Positions 8,510 to 18,067 are shown, numbered from the stretch's first letter. The stretch is 64,000 bases of DNA from Methanosphaera sp. ISO3-F5 (GCF_034480035.2 NZ_CP118753.2:62001-126000); one strand, 5' to 3'. Made by a program: numbers and translations. The notes: generated by a model from the letters alone, not told the origin.

Positions 8510-9469
8510 ATGGAAAAACCACTAGTATCAATCATACTACTAAACTGGAACGGCTATGAAGACACACTCGAAGCACTAGAATCACTCTACAACATAAACT
8601 ATCCCAACTATAACGTAATAGTTGCAGATAACAACTCAACCAATGATTCAATAGAAAAAATAAAACAATACACCCAAGGAAAAATCAAAGTAGAAACAAA
8701 ATACACAAAATACCAAAACAACAAACCAATACAACTAACAATAACCAACGAAGGAGAATACCCAGAAAACATAGACAACACAACAACACCCCAAGAAAAA
8801 AAATTACTACTAATAAAAAACAAGAAAAACTATGGCTTCGCAAAAGGAAACAACATAGCTATAGAATACACTATAAAACATGACAACCCAGAATACATAC
8901 TACTATTAAACAATGACACCATAGTAGACCCAGATTTCCTCACCAAAATGATAAATGTAGCATTAACTGATGATAAAATAGGAATAATCGGACCCAAATT
9001 CTATTATTATGACTTCGAAGGAAACCATGAAACAATATGGTGCATAGGAAGTGTAGTAGACTTAGAACATTTCCCAGGTCACCACAGTATAATGGAAGAA
9101 CCAAGCTATGACCTAACACAAAAAGTAATCGAATGTGACTGGGTATCCGGAGCAGGACTACTCATCAAAACAGAAGCAATGCCCTCAGATTATTTATCAA
9201 CAGAATTCTTCTTCGGATGTGAAGATGTGGACCTAGCAATTCAAGTAAAACAAAAAGGATACAAAGTAATAACAGTAACAGACTCCATAATATGGCATAA
9301 AGTAGGAATGAGCAGACATAAAAGTTCAACACTAAAAACAGAATATAATCACATATCAACCAACCTAAAATTCATAAAAAAACATAAAAAAAACTACTAC
9401 CTACACCTACCAAAATACCTCATACAAATAACAAAACTATACCTCACAGCAATAATCAAAAAAATATAA
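8510..9469 (+). CDS. GT2-family glycosyltransferase
   Basis: This 319-residue family 2 glycosyltransferase is a paralogue of the enzyme at 6287-7219. The same landmarks appear: VSIILLNWNGYEDTLE, IVADNNSTNDS, ILLLNNDTIVDPDF and GCEDVDLAIQ. It carries an insertion of roughly 40 residues after the second strand that is rich in Lys and Thr. The ATG at 8510 is chosen because GTGAT at 8501-8505 is its ribosome-binding site. An upstream in-frame ATG would run through the preceding gene. It is the last gene of the three-gene plus-strand cassette and shares the A/C-rich coding style of its neighbour. Confidence 0.88.
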   Translation: MEKPLVSIILLNWNGYEDTLEALESLYNINYPNYNVIVADNNSTNDSIEKIKQYTQGKIKVETKYTKYQNNKPIQLTITNEGEYPENIDNTTTPQEKKLLLIKNKKNYGFAKGNNIAIEYTIKHDNPEYILLLNNDTIVDPDFLTKMINVALTDDKIGIIGPKFYYYDFEGNHETIWCIGSVVDLEHFPGHHSIMEEPSYDLTQKVIECDWVSGAGLLIKTEAMPSDYLSTEFFFGCEDVDLAIQVKQKGYKVITVTDSIIWHKVGMSRHKSSTLKTEYNHISTNLKFIKKHKKNYYLHLPKYLIQITKLYLTAIIKKI

Positions 9470-9472
9470 CAT

Positions 9473-10058
9473 GAGTACTTGACAAAATTATTTCTGATAG
9501 AAAAAAAAGTATTACTCTCAAAGGAATAATTCTCTTTTTTATCTTATAAAAATAATATGATTGTCTTTGTTCAAATCAAACTAACAAATATTTTACAAAA
9601 ATAATTTATGATTTAATCATAATTTTTTTTTGAGTAATTTATTTTAAGAGGGTTTGATTTTACTTGGAGCGTACTGTATTGGTAATGTGCTACTTTTTTT
9701 ACATTTAAATGCTAATCCTGGTTTTTTAGAAATTTCCCGTCCATTATAAATGGAGTCTCTTCAGTTGTAACAACTGTTTCCATAATTATTAACACCCAGA
9801 TTAATACCCATAACCTTATCTTTATCCCAACTGACTGGTTCTTTTTCTGCTTGATAGGTGAAATTTGCCTTAAACATCCTACCATTATCTATAGGTATAA
9901 ATTTCACTTGAATAATCTTTTTATCTCTTATATCTTCTGGAATTGTTGATAACTACTACAAAAAATTATTAAATAATTATTAAAATAAACAAAAAAAATA
10001 TTAAATAAAAAAAATAGTATTACAAAAAGACAAAAAAAGATATTTTTATCAAGTACTC
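9473..10058 (-). mobile_element. Degenerate tnpB insertion element bounded by imperfect inverted repeats
   Basis: A 17-base repeat at 9473-9489 (GAGTACTTGACAAAATT) recurs inverted at 10042-10058 with 15 of 17 matches. Inside lie a tnpB fragment on the minus strand and, at 9562-9580, a 19-base sequence (TGTCTTTGTTCAAATCAAA) that recurs exactly at 18155-18173 beyond the 3' end of the intact tnpB. A short A-run with GTATTAC sits inside each end of both elements. The element is therefore a shrunken relative of the one at 18068-19793. Confidence 0.62.
9650..9943 (-). pseudogene. tnpB fragment with frameshifts
   Basis: Read on the minus strand from 9943, the translation IPEDIRDKKIIQV...GRMFKANFTYQ matches residues about 169-199 of the intact TnpB at 18201-19526 and continues into MGINLGVNN. 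The equivalent of the RuvC-I catalytic Asp is Asn here. A frameshift follows (the frame reads to a TGA, while a neighbouring frame resumes with VVTTEETPF and FLKNQ), then another before a short VAHYQ segment. N- and C-terminal thirds are absent. It cannot encode a working nuclease. Confidence 0.75.
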
Positions 10059-10135
10059 AATAAATTATAAATAATACTTTTTATCAAAAATTAAGTAATA
10101 ATCTTTTAATTATTAAGATTATTGGAGTTGTAATT

Positions 10136-12121
10136 ATTAAAAAAATATTAATATTTATTTTACTTTCTGTCATGTTCATAACATTTTCAGCTGTATCTGC
10201 AGAAAACATCACAGATACTTCAAATGTTAATATGAATGATGATATCTCTGAAGAAAGTGATATCAGTCATGTGACGGATGTAAAAAAGAAAGAAACAAAT
10301 AACATTACAAAGACTAGTGCATCAACTAGTAAAATATCTTCAAAAATATCAGTTGATTCACAATCTGTAAAATATGATACAACAACCAAATTCAAGGCCC
10401 AAATAACAGATTCCTACGGAAATAATATAGACGAAGGAAAAGCGGTCTTTAAAATAAATGGGAATACTATTGGTAATGCAAATGTAAACAATGGAGTTGC
10501 TACATTAACATTCAAATTAAGTGATATGACTCCAAAAAAATACACATTAACAGTAAAATATGGAGAAAATTCAAAATACTATGGAAGTTCAGCTACTACA
10601 ACATTAACATTACTAAAACATAATAGTAAAATAGTATTAAATAACGAATCAGTAATTACAAGAGATACAGTTAAATTAACTGGAAAAGTTATTGATGCTG
10701 ATACGGGAAGTGTAGCTAAAAGTGGAAAAGTAGCATTTAAGATTAATGGAAAAACAGCAGGTTATGCTACTGTTTCAAATGGAATAGTTTCTCTAACATA
10801 CCATGCAACAAAACTCTCGGCAAAAACATACAAATTAACAGCATCATATGGAGGTAACAGTTTCTTAAATTCGGATCGTTCCGAGACAAGTTACCTAAAG
10901 GTTTCAGCAATACCTACTCGTATGAGTGTTAATAAGGTATCAGGTTACTCTGACTCAGTAGTTCTTAAGGCAACCGTGGTAGAAAAAAGCACTTCCGAAT
11001 ATCTTCCTTCAGGAGTGGTTGTGTTTAAGATAAATGGGAAAACATTAGGAAATTCAACAATAACCAATGGTAAAACTTCATTTACTTATGAAACTACTCA
11101 TTTAGCAAGAGGTACATATACTATTACAGCAATACTAAAACCAACATCAACCTATGCTTCATCTAGTGCTGAAAATGAGTTAACAATAAATGCGGAGGAA
11201 TATTTCACATTTAAACAAATAAAATCTGCTGCAATAACAGTTAGAACACAGTTTGAAGCAAATAAAAATGTTGACACAGTTTATATTAGTAAATCCAGAA
11301 TAGCATTGTCTGAATTTTTAGCATTAATGATTAAAACTACTGAAAATCTTTATTACACTGGGTCATCAAATAAAGTTGCATATGAACATTTCAAATCTCT
11401 AAATACGCAGTCAGATTCAGTTAGTAAAGGAGTTTATTATATTGATGAAATTATAGACATGGGTGAAAGAACCTACAATTTCATGCAAAAAAATAATAGG
11501 CCACCCAAATATACTTCATCCGTATTTGGAAATATAGGCTTCTTTAACCTAGTGTACACTTATACTAGGGTATTGGATGCATCTACATCAGATTACCTTG
11601 TGGATACCTGTAGAGTATATAATTGGAATGCTATTCATCCAAGTAATCCTAAAGTAAGAACAATATACATAACTAGTGATGTTGTTTATAATAAAAATAA
11701 GGATTATGCTTATATGAATAAGCTCAAATCAAAACTAGAATCATACGGGTATACTGTTAAAATAGGAGGTTATGGTCCTAATTCACATGTTGAAGATATT
11801 TGGTATGGATCCTTACCTGATAACGCTGTTCAGGTATCTATTTTCAGTGGAGCAGATGCTGGAGTAATTTATGATATAAGTACTAGAAGTTTCATGAAAT
11901 CAAAAGAAAGCAGACTAATGTTTTTAGTTTATTATTCTGCTACTAGTGTCGATATAACAGGTATGAAATTCTTAAAAAGAGCACATGATGATAATTATTC
12001 ACCAAGTAGTTTCACTGGACTTGCTAATCCGGATATTTATTTAAAAAATCATGGATATGATTATGCATACACAACTAGTGTGGATACAATTGCAAAAAGT
12101 GTTATAAATTACATTTCCTAA
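10136..12121 (+). CDS. Secreted Ig-repeat surface protein with pseudomurein-binding repeat
   Basis: Starting at ATT 10136, eight bases after GGAG at 10124-10127, the product begins MKKILIFILLSVMFITF, a complete signal peptide ending SAVSA. The ATG at 10172 would remove its charged start. Three Ig-like repeats follow (roughly residues 65-345), each with the KINGK/GNATV pattern. A pseudomurein-binding repeat comes next (YFTFKQIKSAAITVRTQFE, near 355-400), then a C-terminal domain of about 230 residues with SIFSGADAGVIYDIS and RAHDDNYSPSSFTGLANPD. The protein should be exported and held non-covalently on the pseudomurein wall. The C-terminal domain has no function known to me. ATT at 10133 is an alternative start. 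Confidence 0.85.
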   Translation: MKKILIFILLSVMFITFSAVSAENITDTSNVNMNDDISEESDISHVTDVKKKETNNITKTSASTSKISSKISVDSQSVKYDTTTKFKAQITDSYGNNIDEGKAVFKINGNTIGNANVNNGVATLTFKLSDMTPKKYTLTVKYGENSKYYGSSATTTLTLLKHNSKIVLNNESVITRDTVKLTGKVIDADTGSVAKSGKVAFKINGKTAGYATVSNGIVSLTYHATKLSAKTYKLTASYGGNSFLNSDRSETSYLKVSAIPTRMSVNKVSGYSDSVVLKATVVEKSTSEYLPSGVVVFKINGKTLGNSTITNGKTSFTYETTHLARGTYTITAILKPTSTYASSSAENELTINAEEYFTFKQIKSAAITVRTQFEANKNVDTVYISKSRIALSEFLALMIKTTENLYYTGSSNKVAYEHFKSLNTQSDSVSKGVYYIDEIIDMGERTYNFMQKNNRPPKYTSSVFGNIGFFNLVYTYTRVLDASTSDYLVDTCRVYNWNAIHPSNPKVRTIYITSDVVYNKNKDYAYMNKLKSKLESYGYTVKIGGYGPNSHVEDIWYGSLPDNAVQVSIFSGADAGVIYDISTRSFMKSKESRLMFLVYYSATSVDITGMKFLKRAHDDNYSPSSFTGLANPDIYLKNHGYDYAYTTSVDTIAKSVINYIS

Positions 12122-12126
12122 AATTA

Positions 12127-12137
12127 TTTTTTTTTTT
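12127..12137 (+). terminator. T-run terminator after the surface-protein gene
   Basis: Eleven consecutive T residues begin six bases after the stop codon of the surface-protein gene, a usual archaeal termination signal. It borders the end of the convergent glycosyltransferase gene. Confidence 0.55.
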
Positions 12138-13245
12138 AATTATTTTTAACTTTTTTCACGGCATCATTGAACGAGTCAACCATATTACAGTACTGAAATT
12201 CTTTTTCTATAATTTCCTTAGACTTTAAACTCATTTTATTTCTAAGGGTATCATTACTTAAAATTTTATTCATAGCATAAGTTAATGCTGGACTGTCCTT
12301 TTCATTAACTATAATTCCATTATCTTTCACCATATCTGGAGCAGCTCCAACCATATTGGTAGCTATAATTGGATTATAATAATACATTGCCTCGTTTAAC
12401 ACAAACACCCATGGGTCACCCATACCCTTGTTTATTGAAGGAATAACAACTAAATTACTTTCATTATAATATTCTTCTAGTTTATCATTATTTATTTTAC
12501 CAGTAAATGTAACATTTTCTATGGATTCTTTCTGTACCTGTTTTTTCAGGTTTTCTTCCTCTGGACCAGAACCAACTATGATTAATTCAATATTTTCCAG
12601 TTCCAAATTATTATAAGCATCCAGTAAATAATTCACACCTTTACGTTCTATTAAACGACCCACATATAATATTTTCAGGGTAGAATGTTCTTTTTTTGAT
12701 AAATCAGCGTTACCATGAATATTACTAACATTTGGCATAATATGTATTTTTTCTTCTGGAACATTTAATGCATTGTTAAAGTATTCTTTGTGAAGACTTC
12801 CGGGTACTAGTATTGCATTTGCATGTTTGCATAAAAATTTAATAATCACATTAAGAATTTTTTCTTTAGTAGTGTTTTCCTTTTCCCAGTCCCAGTCTTC
12901 ACGCCAGATAATGAATGGTTCTCTTTTAATCTTCGTAATAATAAATAAGAATATTGTTTCAACGAGTTCCTGTGGAGTATCCCAGCTTCCACCAATAGTC
13001 ACATCATATCTGTGAAGAGCTTTGCTTATTAATCCTCTTGCAAAACCGTGAATATTCTGAAGTATGCTGTAATTTACTCCTTCAAGACCCTTAATATTAT
13101 TTTCAACATTCTTATCGTAAGTGTCTCTTATCACATCCATGTGTGTGAAAACTAAGCTTAAATCATTATTTTCGGATATTTTCTTAAAGAAAGGTAGTCT
13201 GTACCACATAGCAGTGTTATGAGTGAATAATATCTTAGTTTTCAT
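12136..13245 (-). CDS. GT4-like glycosyltransferase
   Basis: This 369-residue GT-B glycosyltransferase has an unusual acceptor half (HNTAMWYRLPFFKK, IIWREDWDWE) and a standard donor half (LKILYVGRLIERKGVNYLL). The EX7E motif is altered: the first Glu position lies in KGMGDPWVFVLNEAM, with only the second Glu clear, so donor handling may differ. The start at 13245 is set by GGTGA immediately upstream. An in-frame ATG four codons earlier overlaps that site. It is the last gene of a four-gene minus-strand operon starting at 17965. Confidence 0.82.
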   Translation of the reverse strand: MKTKILFTHNTAMWYRLPFFKKISENNDLSLVFTHMDVIRDTYDKNVENNIKGLEGVNYSILQNIHGFARGLISKALHRYDVTIGGSWDTPQELVETIFLFIITKIKREPFIIWREDWDWEKENTTKEKILNVIIKFLCKHANAILVPGSLHKEYFNNALNVPEEKIHIMPNVSNIHGNADLSKKEHSTLKILYVGRLIERKGVNYLLDAYNNLELENIELIIVGSGPEEENLKKQVQKESIENVTFTGKINNDKLEEYYNESNLVVIPSINKGMGDPWVFVLNEAMYYYNPIIATNMVGAAPDMVKDNGIIVNEKDSPALTYAMNKILSNDTLRNKMSLKSKEIIEKEFQYCNMVDSFNDAVKKVKNN

Positions 13246-13250
13246 TTTTT

Positions 13251-15653
13251 TCACCATGAATGAGTCATTCTTCTATAAATTTGTGAATCTCCATTATCAT
13301 ATATTTTACTTGATTTACTTATAGCTTCATCTAATGGAATATATTCTCCATTTCCATATAAAAATGAAGTATGCTCTATATTATTTGATCTTAGGAACAA
13401 ATAACTTCCGGGCTCCATGTCCGACATATTCTTTGGATTAGTTGTATGCATATCATTCAGCCAATACAATAAAATATTACTGAAAGCATCACTAAATAAT
13501 GTGTTGTTCTCATTATTACTATAATACTGGTTAAACCATGCAACACCAGCATATTCTCCCTGACTGAAGATTGGAGCATCAATCGTATTATCTATAGGTA
13601 GGGTGGAACTTTGTCCAACCTCATAGTCAATAAGGCCCGTGTTAAGAATAAAGAAAAATACTAAAAAGATACCAATTACCTTCATAGTTATTCCAATACG
13701 GGTTCTAAGCGCTGTTGTTTTAATCAGGTCTAATGCGGAATTACTTATATAATATAATCCAATTATACAAAATGGAGCTAAAACAACAAATGTTACCTCA
13801 TAAATTCTCTGTAAACTTAACTGACCTCTAAATGCAGGTATAAACAATCCACATGCTAATATTATCATATTAAAGAATGCAAACGCATTATATTCTCTGG
13901 TAAAGTGTAAATATTTTGGTTGCAGGATATTCATCACAAAACCAACCAATATGAAATACACAGACAAGAGAATAACTCTATGAGCATTAATACTGACAAT
14001 ATTCATAAACTTGAAAGGCCACCAGATATGCAGGAACGCAAGTATGGTGATTCCAACAATTATTGCCTCTTTACGTCGTAAACTCATCTGCTCTATTTTT
14101 GTTATCTGCTCCTTTATGAATGGATGAGCTTTAACGTCCTCCGGATTAATATCATTTGAAATCCTATAAAATATTTTATAACCTACAATAATGGCTATTA
14201 AAACAACACCTAACCCTGCAAGTATTAGCATAGGATTAATGCTGCCACTGGTAACTATCATGTTAACATTTTTTGAAACAATCTTCAAAGCATCAAACAA
14301 TGAAGCAATAGGTTTACTGTCAGCAGTTAAGGAATAATAGACAACAATAAATCCTATGAAGAACAACGATAAAGGAAGACTAATGGTCTGATCCTCTACT
14401 TTAAAGTATTCTCCGAAGTATTTCTGTTTAGCACCAAACTTTAAGAGAATTGTGTTTAATATGTTACCAAAACGACTGGATATTATTGTTAATGTCAGTA
14501 TAGTAGCAAGTAGCATGAACATGAAAAGGTATGTTACACTGTAATGGGATAATATTAATCCTACACCAAATAATAAATACAATATTTTTCTCTTATTCTG
14601 TGGGATACGTCTATCTATCATCAGCCATACTAAGAGTACAAGAAATATTTCAGCAATCTGCTGTCTTGCCATCTGAACCATCCATCCATATGAAAAACCA
14701 TTATAAGCAATAAAGAAAAATGCTGCAAGAAATGCTATTTTTCCTCCAGTACGTTTTTCAAAGATCTTATATAATCCAATACTTATTAATGAAAACAGGA
14801 ATGGATAAATAAACTTTAAAATCCAGGTCAAAGTCATACCAGATAATTTATTGTATATTGGTGCATACATAACAACACTTAACATTGCATTATATGCATG
14901 AGGCCAAGTATAATCCCAAATACCATTCTTAATAACATATGTGGCAAACTGATACTCAAAGAATATATCATAACCCCATATATGATTAGATATCAGAACA
15001 CTATAATACAATAATGATATTGCAATACTGAAAATGGCAATATGGAAATAATTCTTCTTCAAATATCCCCAAGCCATAGCCAACACCAGTATACATATCA
15101 ACAATAATAACAGTATTTGAATCTCATTCCTACCATCATACTGTAACGTATAAGCACCAATAATAGCAATTAAAGGTAAAATACATAGACAAAGGAACTG
15201 GTTAGAAGTTAATAGCTCAAAATTTAATTTTGAACTGCTATGATGGAAATAAGTCTTATCCTGTTTATAAGCAACCACCAATAGAAGCATGTTATAAATT
15301 GTGAATGTTACCAATAAGGGGATAGTTTCAATAGGATGTGCAATACCAACGAGTGGATATACCTGATTCATAAACAATCCAATTACAAGCACGGAAAGAA
15401 TACTCAAACCCACACTAAGTAATGTGGTGAAAGTATTTCCAAGTTTATGAATCTTCATTATCCTCAGTATAAGAACTCCTGGAACTAAGCTAAGGTATAA
15501 TAATGTGATAATATCATTAAATATAGGTATATGCATTTCATTAAATGAAAAATATCCTACAACCCACATTAAAACTTGTATTAGCAGAATAACTATTGCA
15601 AATTCTTTAAATTTCCAATCGTTCATCGTAAAAATATTTCTAAATTCCATCAT
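13251..15653 (-). CDS. Large polytopic membrane protein, DUF2206-like
   Basis: This 800-residue protein has around fourteen or more hydrophobic segments spread over residues 15-690 and a C-terminal soluble tail with a repeated Asn/Ser-rich surface. It resembles the DUF2206 group of methanogen membrane proteins, which has the general look of GT-C glycosyltransferases or oligosaccharide polymerases. That resemblance is from memory of the family, and no catalytic motif is assigned. It is embedded between glycosyltransferase genes: four bases after the upstream GT4 gene, and its TGA overlaps the ribosome-binding site of the downstream one. A role in surface-glycan transfer or polymerisation is inferred from this context. 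Confidence 0.7.
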   Translation of the reverse strand: MMEFRNIFTMNDWKFKEFAIVILLIQVLMWVVGYFSFNEMHIPIFNDIITLLYLSLVPGVLILRIMKIHKLGNTFTTLLSVGLSILSVLVIGLFMNQVYPLVGIAHPIETIPLLVTFTIYNMLLLVVAYKQDKTYFHHSSSKLNFELLTSNQFLCLCILPLIAIIGAYTLQYDGRNEIQILLLLLICILVLAMAWGYLKKNYFHIAIFSIAISLLYYSVLISNHIWGYDIFFEYQFATYVIKNGIWDYTWPHAYNAMLSVVMYAPIYNKLSGMTLTWILKFIYPFLFSLISIGLYKIFEKRTGGKIAFLAAFFFIAYNGFSYGWMVQMARQQIAEIFLVLLVWLMIDRRIPQNKRKILYLLFGVGLILSHYSVTYLFMFMLLATILTLTIISSRFGNILNTILLKFGAKQKYFGEYFKVEDQTISLPLSLFFIGFIVVYYSLTADSKPIASLFDALKIVSKNVNMIVTSGSINPMLILAGLGVVLIAIIVGYKIFYRISNDINPEDVKAHPFIKEQITKIEQMSLRRKEAIIVGITILAFLHIWWPFKFMNIVSINAHRVILLSVYFILVGFVMNILQPKYLHFTREYNAFAFFNMIILACGLFIPAFRGQLSLQRIYEVTFVVLAPFCIIGLYYISNSALDLIKTTALRTRIGITMKVIGIFLVFFFILNTGLIDYEVGQSSTLPIDNTIDAPIFSQGEYAGVAWFNQYYSNNENNTLFSDAFSNILLYWLNDMHTTNPKNMSDMEPGSYLFLRSNNIEHTSFLYGNGEYIPLDEAISKSSKIYDNGDSQIYRRMTHSW

Positions 15654-15656
15654 TAT

Positions 15657-16850
15657 TCACTGCTCTACTAATTGATCATATTCTCTGATAATCTGGCTAA
15701 TCATAATTTCCATAGAATCGGAAGGTAAACTATCAAATGCATTACATTCCAATGTTTTTAATAATTCTTTGTCATTTATTACTTTTACAAGTTTCTCTTT
15801 CAAACTATCAGAATTGCCTGATTCAAACAGAAAACCATTATAACCTTCAGTGATTAATTCAGGAATTCCACCAATACTACTGCCAATAACAGGAGTTCCG
15901 GTACTGAAACTTTCATAAATAACTAATGGCGAATTATCATAACATATTGAAGGTATTACAAGAATATTAGTCATCTCATAATACTTCAATATATCACGGT
16001 TATCTACAAATCCATGGAAGATAATCCTATCATCAGTGTCACCCATTTTTTTAAACTCTTCTTCATCATAACCCTTACCAATTATATGTAAACGGATATT
16101 TTCATTATTTATCTGTTTAAAAGCTGTTATTAATGTATGAACACCCTTATGTTTACCCAGGGTACCGATATAAGTAATATCTATCGTATCATAATTTTTA
16201 ACAGTCCTGTTAGATTCAAACTCAACACCTAAAGGAATTTTCACACAGTCAGTATTATTAAAGAAATTATTATCCCTAAACGTGTCAATCATAAACTGTG
16301 ATGGTGAAATAACCAAGTCAACATTATCACTAAGTAATTTTCTCTGAACCCTAACATACTCATTACAGATTACATTCCTATTTTGGCAAAGAGTATTATT
16401 TCCCCTAATCAGATTAGCCCTAGGACAAATCAATGAAAAATCATGTGATTCATAAACAACAGGAATATCCAAGTCTTTTCCAGACTTAAAACAAGACAAC
16501 GACAAACCCTTAAAATTGTTAATATGCACTATATCAATACTTTCCTTTACCAGAATCTCTTTGATAACATTCAATGTCTTATTATTCCATAAGTCAAAAA
16601 CATGCCATAACGGCTTCTTAACTCCCTGAGGTTCTGTCTGCTTATAAGTAGGATATAATCTAGTGGTATTCAACTGGTAAACAGTAATACCCTCCTCTTT
16701 AAGAATATGCATAGAATCGTCGGGGCTGGTTGTTATAACAATAACAGTATGGCCTCGTTTATTCATAGCATTAGCCATTTTTTCAACAACAATCTCGGCC
16801 CCTCCAAGAACATTTGGGGGATAAAGATTACTTACAAAGCATATTCTCAT
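15657..16850 (-). CDS. GT4-family glycosyltransferase
   Basis: This 397-residue protein starts MRICFVSNLYPPNVLGGAEIV, the classical GT4 N-terminus with the acceptor-binding glycine loop. The C-terminal half has ITYIGTLGKHKGVHTLI and YESFSTGTPVIGSSIGG. The first Glu of EX7E is replaced in this copy (DNSPLVIYE). Four cysteines at about 145-170 (LIC...LC...VIC) are unusual and could bind metal. Its ATG overlaps the stop of the upstream gene by four bases (ATGA at 16847-16850), indicating translational coupling. Confidence 0.88.
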   Translation of the reverse strand: MRICFVSNLYPPNVLGGAEIVVEKMANAMNKRGHTVIVITTSPDDSMHILKEEGITVYQLNTTRLYPTYKQTEPQGVKKPLWHVFDLWNNKTLNVIKEILVKESIDIVHINNFKGLSLSCFKSGKDLDIPVVYESHDFSLICPRANLIRGNNTLCQNRNVICNEYVRVQRKLLSDNVDLVISPSQFMIDTFRDNNFFNNTDCVKIPLGVEFESNRTVKNYDTIDITYIGTLGKHKGVHTLITAFKQINNENIRLHIIGKGYDEEEFKKMGDTDDRIIFHGFVDNRDILKYYEMTNILVIPSICYDNSPLVIYESFSTGTPVIGSSIGGIPELITEGYNGFLFESGNSDSLKEKLVKVINDKELLKTLECNAFDSLPSDSMEIMISQIIREYDQLVEQ

Positions 16851-17965
16851 AATAATTCCTCATACAATTCATGTATTGACTTTGCAATGCTCTTCCATTC
16901 ATATTTTTCTTGAACAAGTTGTCTACCCTTTTTACCCATCTGAGCAATTAATTTCTTGTCACTTAAGATTTTTATTATAGCCCCTGTAAGTTTATCAACA
17001 TCCCTTGGAGGAACTATAATACCACTATCTGTGTTGATAACATCATCAGACACACCTACTATTGTCGTGCTAATAACAGGAGTTTCACAGGACAATGCTT
17101 CTAGGACAACAATACCAAAACCCTCCTGTAATGAGGAAATAGAAGGTAAAACAAATAATTCTGATTCTTGATACATTGATATAACTTCTTCATCAGTTAA
17201 AAATCCTTTAAATTCAACATTATCCTCCAGACCTAAATCTTTGACCTTATTTTTATAGAACTCTAACAATGATCCCTTACCACCAACAACCAGTTTAACA
17301 TCAGAAATTACTTTTTTCACTTCAACTAATGCATCAAGAAGATAATCTAATCCTTTATACTTATGAAATTTATCCAAAACACTAAGGAAAAATATCTGAT
17401 TATCCTTTTTTGCACTTGTTGTTGGAGTAAACAAGGAAGTATCCACACCATTAGGAATTGTAGTTATCTTATCCTTATATTTCTGTAAATGAGGTGACTG
17501 AATATAATCATCTTGTGTAATAATAATCTTGTTAGCCCTATTTAACAGTAATTTAAGAGCGGTACTGTTATAAATATTAGCAATAGTGTTTGCAATTCCT
17601 TCCCCAATAATATCATTATGATAAGTTACTACAAGAGGTTTATTTTTTATTCTGGAAAATATATTACTCCAATCACTACTCCATGGGGTAGGGACATGCG
17701 TGTGGATAATATCAAAATCTTCATTGTATAATACTTTGGGCAGGGATAAAGTAACATTAGTATTAGCTATTTTTCCAGTGTAACCTAATCGTTTAATAAC
17801 TATGTCATTATACACTTCTTCGGAAACATTTTCTGGTTCATTAGCACATATGACTTTAACATCACAGTTTTCATATTTAACTAGTTCTTTAGAAATATAA
17901 TACACATACTTTTCAACCCCTCCAATGAACGGGTAAAATCGTACGGGAGTTTGTATAACTTTCAA
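16847..17965 (-). CDS. GT4-family glycosyltransferase
   Basis: This 372-residue protein has FYPFIGGVEKYVYYISKEL at the N-terminus, IHTHVPTPWSSDW in the acceptor domain, FLSVLDKFHKYKGLDYLL at the donor domain, and an intact EX7E motif (EGFGIVVLEALSC). It is typical of alpha-mannosyl or alpha-glucosyl transferases of family 4. The start is TTG at 17965 with GAGGT seven bases upstream. It is the first gene of a four-gene operon down to 12136 and has a clear TATA element upstream. Confidence 0.9.
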   Translation of the reverse strand: MKVIQTPVRFYPFIGGVEKYVYYISKELVKYENCDVKVICANEPENVSEEVYNDIVIKRLGYTGKIANTNVTLSLPKVLYNEDFDIIHTHVPTPWSSDWSNIFSRIKNKPLVVTYHNDIIGEGIANTIANIYNSTALKLLLNRANKIIITQDDYIQSPHLQKYKDKITTIPNGVDTSLFTPTTSAKKDNQIFFLSVLDKFHKYKGLDYLLDALVEVKKVISDVKLVVGGKGSLLEFYKNKVKDLGLEDNVEFKGFLTDEEVISMYQESELFVLPSISSLQEGFGIVVLEALSCETPVISTTIVGVSDDVINTDSGIIVPPRDVDKLTGAIIKILSDKKLIAQMGKKGRQLVQEKYEWKSIAKSIHELYEELL

Positions 17966-17972
17966 TATTAAA

Positions 17973-18008
17973 ACCTCAAGATAACCTTAATAATAATTAT
18001 TTATATAT
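17973..18008 (-). promoter_or_regulatory. Promoter and ribosome-binding site of the 17965-12136 operon
   Basis: On the minus strand ATATATAAATAATT (18008-17995) is a good archaeal TATA box, with the ribosome-binding GAGGT at 17977-17973 about 20 bases further on and the TTG start at 17965. Transcription would begin near 17975, giving a very short leader. Confidence 0.5.
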
Positions 18009-18067
18009 CTTTAAAGATTTATGATTTTTTAGCAAAAACACATTTATTATTACAAATATTTAAAATC

